Part shown: one piece after another, positions 7,454-8,852 of the stretch
Layout of the letters: each line of letters opens with the position of its first letter
Numbering within the stretch: position 1 is the stretch's first letter
Assembly: GCA_937902455.1 (NCBI GenBank)
Contig: CALELI010000050.1
Location: 1-8,852 of the forward strand
Direction: 5' to 3'
Length of the DNA stretch: 8,852 nucleotides
DNA from: an uncultured Prevotellaceae bacterium
GTDB taxonomy: Bacteria > Bacteroidota > Bacteroidia > Bacteroidales > Bacteroidaceae
The notes under the pieces: generated by a model
What the model was told of the DNA's origin: nothing
Database searches by the model: none
Seen by the model: the letters and a program-made list of their open reading frames with translations, nothing else
Translations under genes and position numbers: made by a program

Positions 7454-7484
7454 CAAAGTTAGTACATTTGTGAGGACTGTGCAA
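7454..7484 (-). promoter_or_regulatory. Minus-strand promoter reading into the 22-bp array
   Basis: On the minus strand TTG (forward 7482-7484), a 20-base spacer and TAACTTTG (forward 7454-7461) match the Bacteroidetes consensus exactly. Transcription would start near 7447 and run leftward through the whole inverted array. No credible gene follows, so the product may be a structured non-coding RNA; this is inference. Confidence 0.65.
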
Positions 7485-7538
7485 TAGTTTTCCCGAGGGT
7501 TGTGCGTCCGTTTCCCGCGAGTTGTGAGTATGGGATGT
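7472..7538. repeat. Three direct 22/23-bp repeats behind the minus-strand promoter
   Basis: Units start at 7472 (GAGGACTGTGC), 7495 (GAGGGTTGTGC) and 7517 (GCGAGTTGTGA). The first two end in TTTTCCC or GTTTCCC. Spacing is 23 and then 22. The first unit overlaps the -33 element of the promoter at 7454-7484, so the units could be operator-like sites. Confidence 0.6.
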
Positions 7539-7559
7539 CAGGAAAGACAGTACGAAAAA

Positions 7560-7723
7560 GTGGTCATTTGGTCATTTGGTCATTTGGTCATTTTCTTTTT
7601 CGGATGCGTTTTCAGTGCCACTATGTAATATAAAAATAATATATTATTTTTATATTACATAGTGAGCCGGAAATGAGGTTCGAATTCCTTTTTGACCAAA
7701 TGACCAAATGACCAAATGACCAC
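7560..7723. repeat. 164-bp symmetric hairpin element with 31-bp arms of 8-bp repeats
   Basis: The left arm, 7560-7590, is built of GGTCATTT repeated with period 8. The right arm, 7693-7723, is its exact 31-base reverse complement. The midpoint of the arms, 7641.5, coincides with the midpoint of the central palindrome, so the whole element is one dyad. The 28-base stretches between arm and core pair poorly. It could be a miniature mobile element or a large cruciform or hairpin; no transposase is nearby. Confidence 0.85.
7619..7664. repeat. Perfect 46-bp AT-rich palindrome
   Basis: The half-site CACTATGTAATATAAAAATA runs on to a central ATAT with no unpaired bases. Each 23-base half is the exact reverse complement of the other. 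It forms the core of the 164-bp symmetric element. A perfect, loop-free palindrome of this length is rare in bacterial DNA and could extrude as a cruciform or act as a bidirectional RNA hairpin. Confidence 0.95.
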
Positions 7724-7739
7724 ATCGGTCGACCTTCAT

Positions 7740-7863
7740 GTTGATAAGCTAATGCACCCAATTAGTGCATCAGGTCAGCGACGCAATGTTTGGTTTACCA
7801 ACGAGTCAGGTCTTTACTCGCCCATTCTTTCCAGCAAGCTGCCGAAGGCGCGGGAGTTCAAGT
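7740..7863 (+). pseudogene. Fragment of a BRO-N family phage antirepressor gene
   Basis: The open frame 7716-7931 encodes about 41 residues (HVDKLMHPISASGQRR, then NVWFTNESGLYSPILSSKLP, then KAREFK) that read like the middle of a BRO-N domain. In that domain the sequence normally runs from a ...HVD(x)xDK segment through WFINESGLYSLILSSKLP to A-KFKRWVT. The similarity stops on both sides. To the left, the HVD-K junction is shorter than in intact proteins and then meets the 164-bp hairpin element. To the right, the RWVT part is replaced by unrelated residues (FGEGRKN). Intact proteins of this type are phage or prophage antirepressors and DNA-binding regulators. This piece has no N-terminus and no C-terminal domain, so it is a remnant. 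The family call is from memory of the motif. Confidence 0.65.
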
Positions 7864-8014
7864 TCGGGGAAGGTAGGAAAAATTCATTATTCGCCCCGTC
7901 GCAGAGATGGTCACAATTGATTAGCGATTAATGATTATCGATTAGTGAAGGCAAGGGCAGTCGGGAATTGCAGCCTTAGTGACATTTAGTTACTAAGATT
8001 TATTGAGCGTCATT
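7864..8014. repeat. Gene-free stretch with a GATTAnn heptamer array
   Basis: Between the antirepressor fragment and the last promoter I see no gene. At 7919-7946 there are four units of 7 bases: GATTAGC, GATTAAT, GATTATC, GATTAGT. Nothing else was recognised in this stretch. Confidence 0.7.
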
Positions 8015-8045
8015 TTGCATTATTCATTTTTTATTATTAAATTTG
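8015..8045 (+). promoter_or_regulatory. Promoter of the C-terminal secreted-protein gene
   Basis: TTG at 8015-8017, a 20-base spacer and TAAATTTG at 8038-8045 match the Bacteroidetes consensus. The first 18 spacer bases, CATTATTCATTTTTTATT, equal those of the lon promoter. The ATG follows 30 bases after the -7 box. Confidence 0.75.
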
Positions 8046-8075
8046 CAAGTTAATGAGATAAAAAGTACAAACAAT

Positions 8076-8852
8076 ATGAAGAAAAAACTTTTACTCTTCG
8101 CGGCCATTATGATGGTGAGCACAGGACTGTGGGCACAGGTTCAGCAGAATGTGTCTTACCGTTACCCTGTATATAACACCGATGGTGTCCCTACCAGCGG
8201 AATTAAAGAGTGGAAAACAGCAGAAATTAAAGCGGTCGTACTATCAGGCAGCTCCAGTCAAGTTACTTTGTCTGAATCGTGGTATGTCATTACTGGCACT
8301 GATGTCGTATATGATAAAGGTATTGTCATCCATGGCAATGTAAATCTTATTCTTGCCGACGGTGCTAAACTCACCGCAACGGGAAATGATTCTAAGGCTG
8401 GTATTCAAGTATCGGGCGAAGGCAACTCTCTTACTATCTATGGTCAAGACAATCAATCGGGGCAACTCATTGCAACCGGTGGAGCCAATGCTGCCGGTAT
8501 CGGTGGCGGAGAGCGTAGCTTCGGCTCTAACATCTTCATAGCAACAGACCTCATCATAAAAGCCGATAACAATAATCCTCCTACAACAGTGATTACAAAT
8601 ACAGGTGGCAACCTCGCTGAAGATTTGGATGGCAAACGATATGTAACGATAGAAAAAGATTTGAATGTCTTAAAGAACAAGGCCATAGACGAAATCAATG
8701 CAGCTATCGATGGTGTTACTGATGCAGATATCCGTGCTATCGCCGCTGCGGCAATAACTGATATCAGCAATGCCACAAGCGAAGAACAAATTAACTCTAT
8801 CAAGACTTTTGCTCTAACCAAGATAAATGCCATTGCAGAAATATTATCTGCC
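8076..8852 (+). CDS. Secreted protein with beta-rich Gly segment and helical repeat (partial, 3' end outside window)
   Basis: Open from the ATG at 8076 to the window edge, 259 residues with no stop. The N-terminus is a signal peptide (MKKKLLLFAAIMMVSTGLWA, likely cut before Q21). Residues about 67-160 look like a parallel beta-type region: WYVITGTDVVY, VNLILADGAKLTATG, GNSLTIYGQ, then the Gly-rich GGANAAGIGGGE (135-146), a pattern seen in large secreted or surface proteins of Bacteroidales. From about 197 the sequence turns into Ala/Ile-rich helices (KAIDEINAAIDGVTDADIRA, then AAITDISNATSEEQINSIK) like DUF1542/FIVAR-type helical repeats. It is presumably an exported surface or adhesion-type protein; its real function is unknown. 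Base use is visibly more A+T-rich than in the lyase and nuclease genes, which may indicate a different origin. The ATG is supported by the promoter 30 bases upstream. Confidence 0.85.
   Translation, partial: MKKKLLLFAAIMMVSTGLWAQVQQNVSYRYPVYNTDGVPTSGIKEWKTAEIKAVVLSGSSSQVTLSESWYVITGTDVVYDKGIVIHGNVNLILADGAKLTATGNDSKAGIQVSGEGNSLTIYGQDNQSGQLIATGGANAAGIGGGERSFGSNIFIATDLIIKADNNNPPTTVITNTGGNLAEDLDGKRYVTIEKDLNVLKNKAIDEINAAIDGVTDADIRAIAAAAITDISNATSEEQINSIKTFALTKINAIAEILSA

Noticed and set aside
7221..7484. Minus-strand open frame of 87 codons running through the 22-bp inverted array and starting at the promoter
   Set aside because: Its ATG lies at 7482-7484, upstream of the predicted transcription start near 7447. 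The 22-bp repeats pass through it out of phase with codons and the residues show no domain. A structured RNA or DNA element explains the region better.
7560..7723. Insertion sequence
   Set aside because: No transposase frame between the arms and no clear target duplication outside 7560 and 7723. Only a non-autonomous element remains possible.
1..8852. tRNA, rRNA, riboswitch or origin
   Set aside because: No cloverleaf, rRNA core sequence, known riboswitch motif or DnaA-box cluster was recognised by eye. A covariance-model scan (Infernal/Rfam, tRNAscan-SE) would be needed to exclude small ones.

Overview
The window looks like a chromosomal segment of a Bacteroidales bacterium, most likely of the Prevotella/Bacteroides group. 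Four things point there: promoters of the Bacteroidetes type (TTG, about 20 bases, then TAnnTTTG), A-rich starts without Shine-Dalgarno sequences, a Bacteroidetes-style lipoprotein, and a PL11 rhamnogalacturonan lyase. No taxon below this level can be fixed from the sequence alone.

Layout. Positions 46-2529 (minus) hold a complete Lon protease, flanked on both sides by an inverted copy of the same repeat of at least 44 bp (1-44 and 2799-2842). The gap behind its promoter (2530-2926) is a mosaic of heptamer arrays, a 44-bp direct repeat and an unassigned 129-bp insert. Positions 3029-4645 (plus) hold an AAA-ATPase/PD-(D/E)XK nuclease-like protein with a clear promoter of its own at 2927-2957. 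Next come a small lipoprotein of unknown function (4711-5193) and a secreted PL11 rhamnogalacturonan lyase (5226-7067). They are 32 bases apart, probably one transcription unit, and fit pectin (RG-I) use. The window ends inside a secreted beta-rich/helical-repeat protein (8076-8852, no stop reached), which has its own promoter.

The non-coding kilobase 7068-8075 is the most unusual part. It holds, in order: degenerate heptamer repeats; an inverted array of 22-bp units, four on each side of one dyad at 7290; a minus-strand promoter reading into that array, with further 22/23-bp direct repeats behind it; a 164-bp element symmetric about 7641.5, made of 31-bp inverted arms of 8-bp repeats around a perfect 46-bp palindrome; a fragment of a phage-type BRO-N antirepressor gene; and another heptamer array. 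This looks like an accessory or repeat-accumulating site between conserved genes.

Two themes run across the window. Tandem repeats with a period of exactly 7 bases but unrelated sequences occur in most gaps, and one of them encodes the last residues of Lon. An 18-base promoter spacer is shared, in register, by lon and the last gene.
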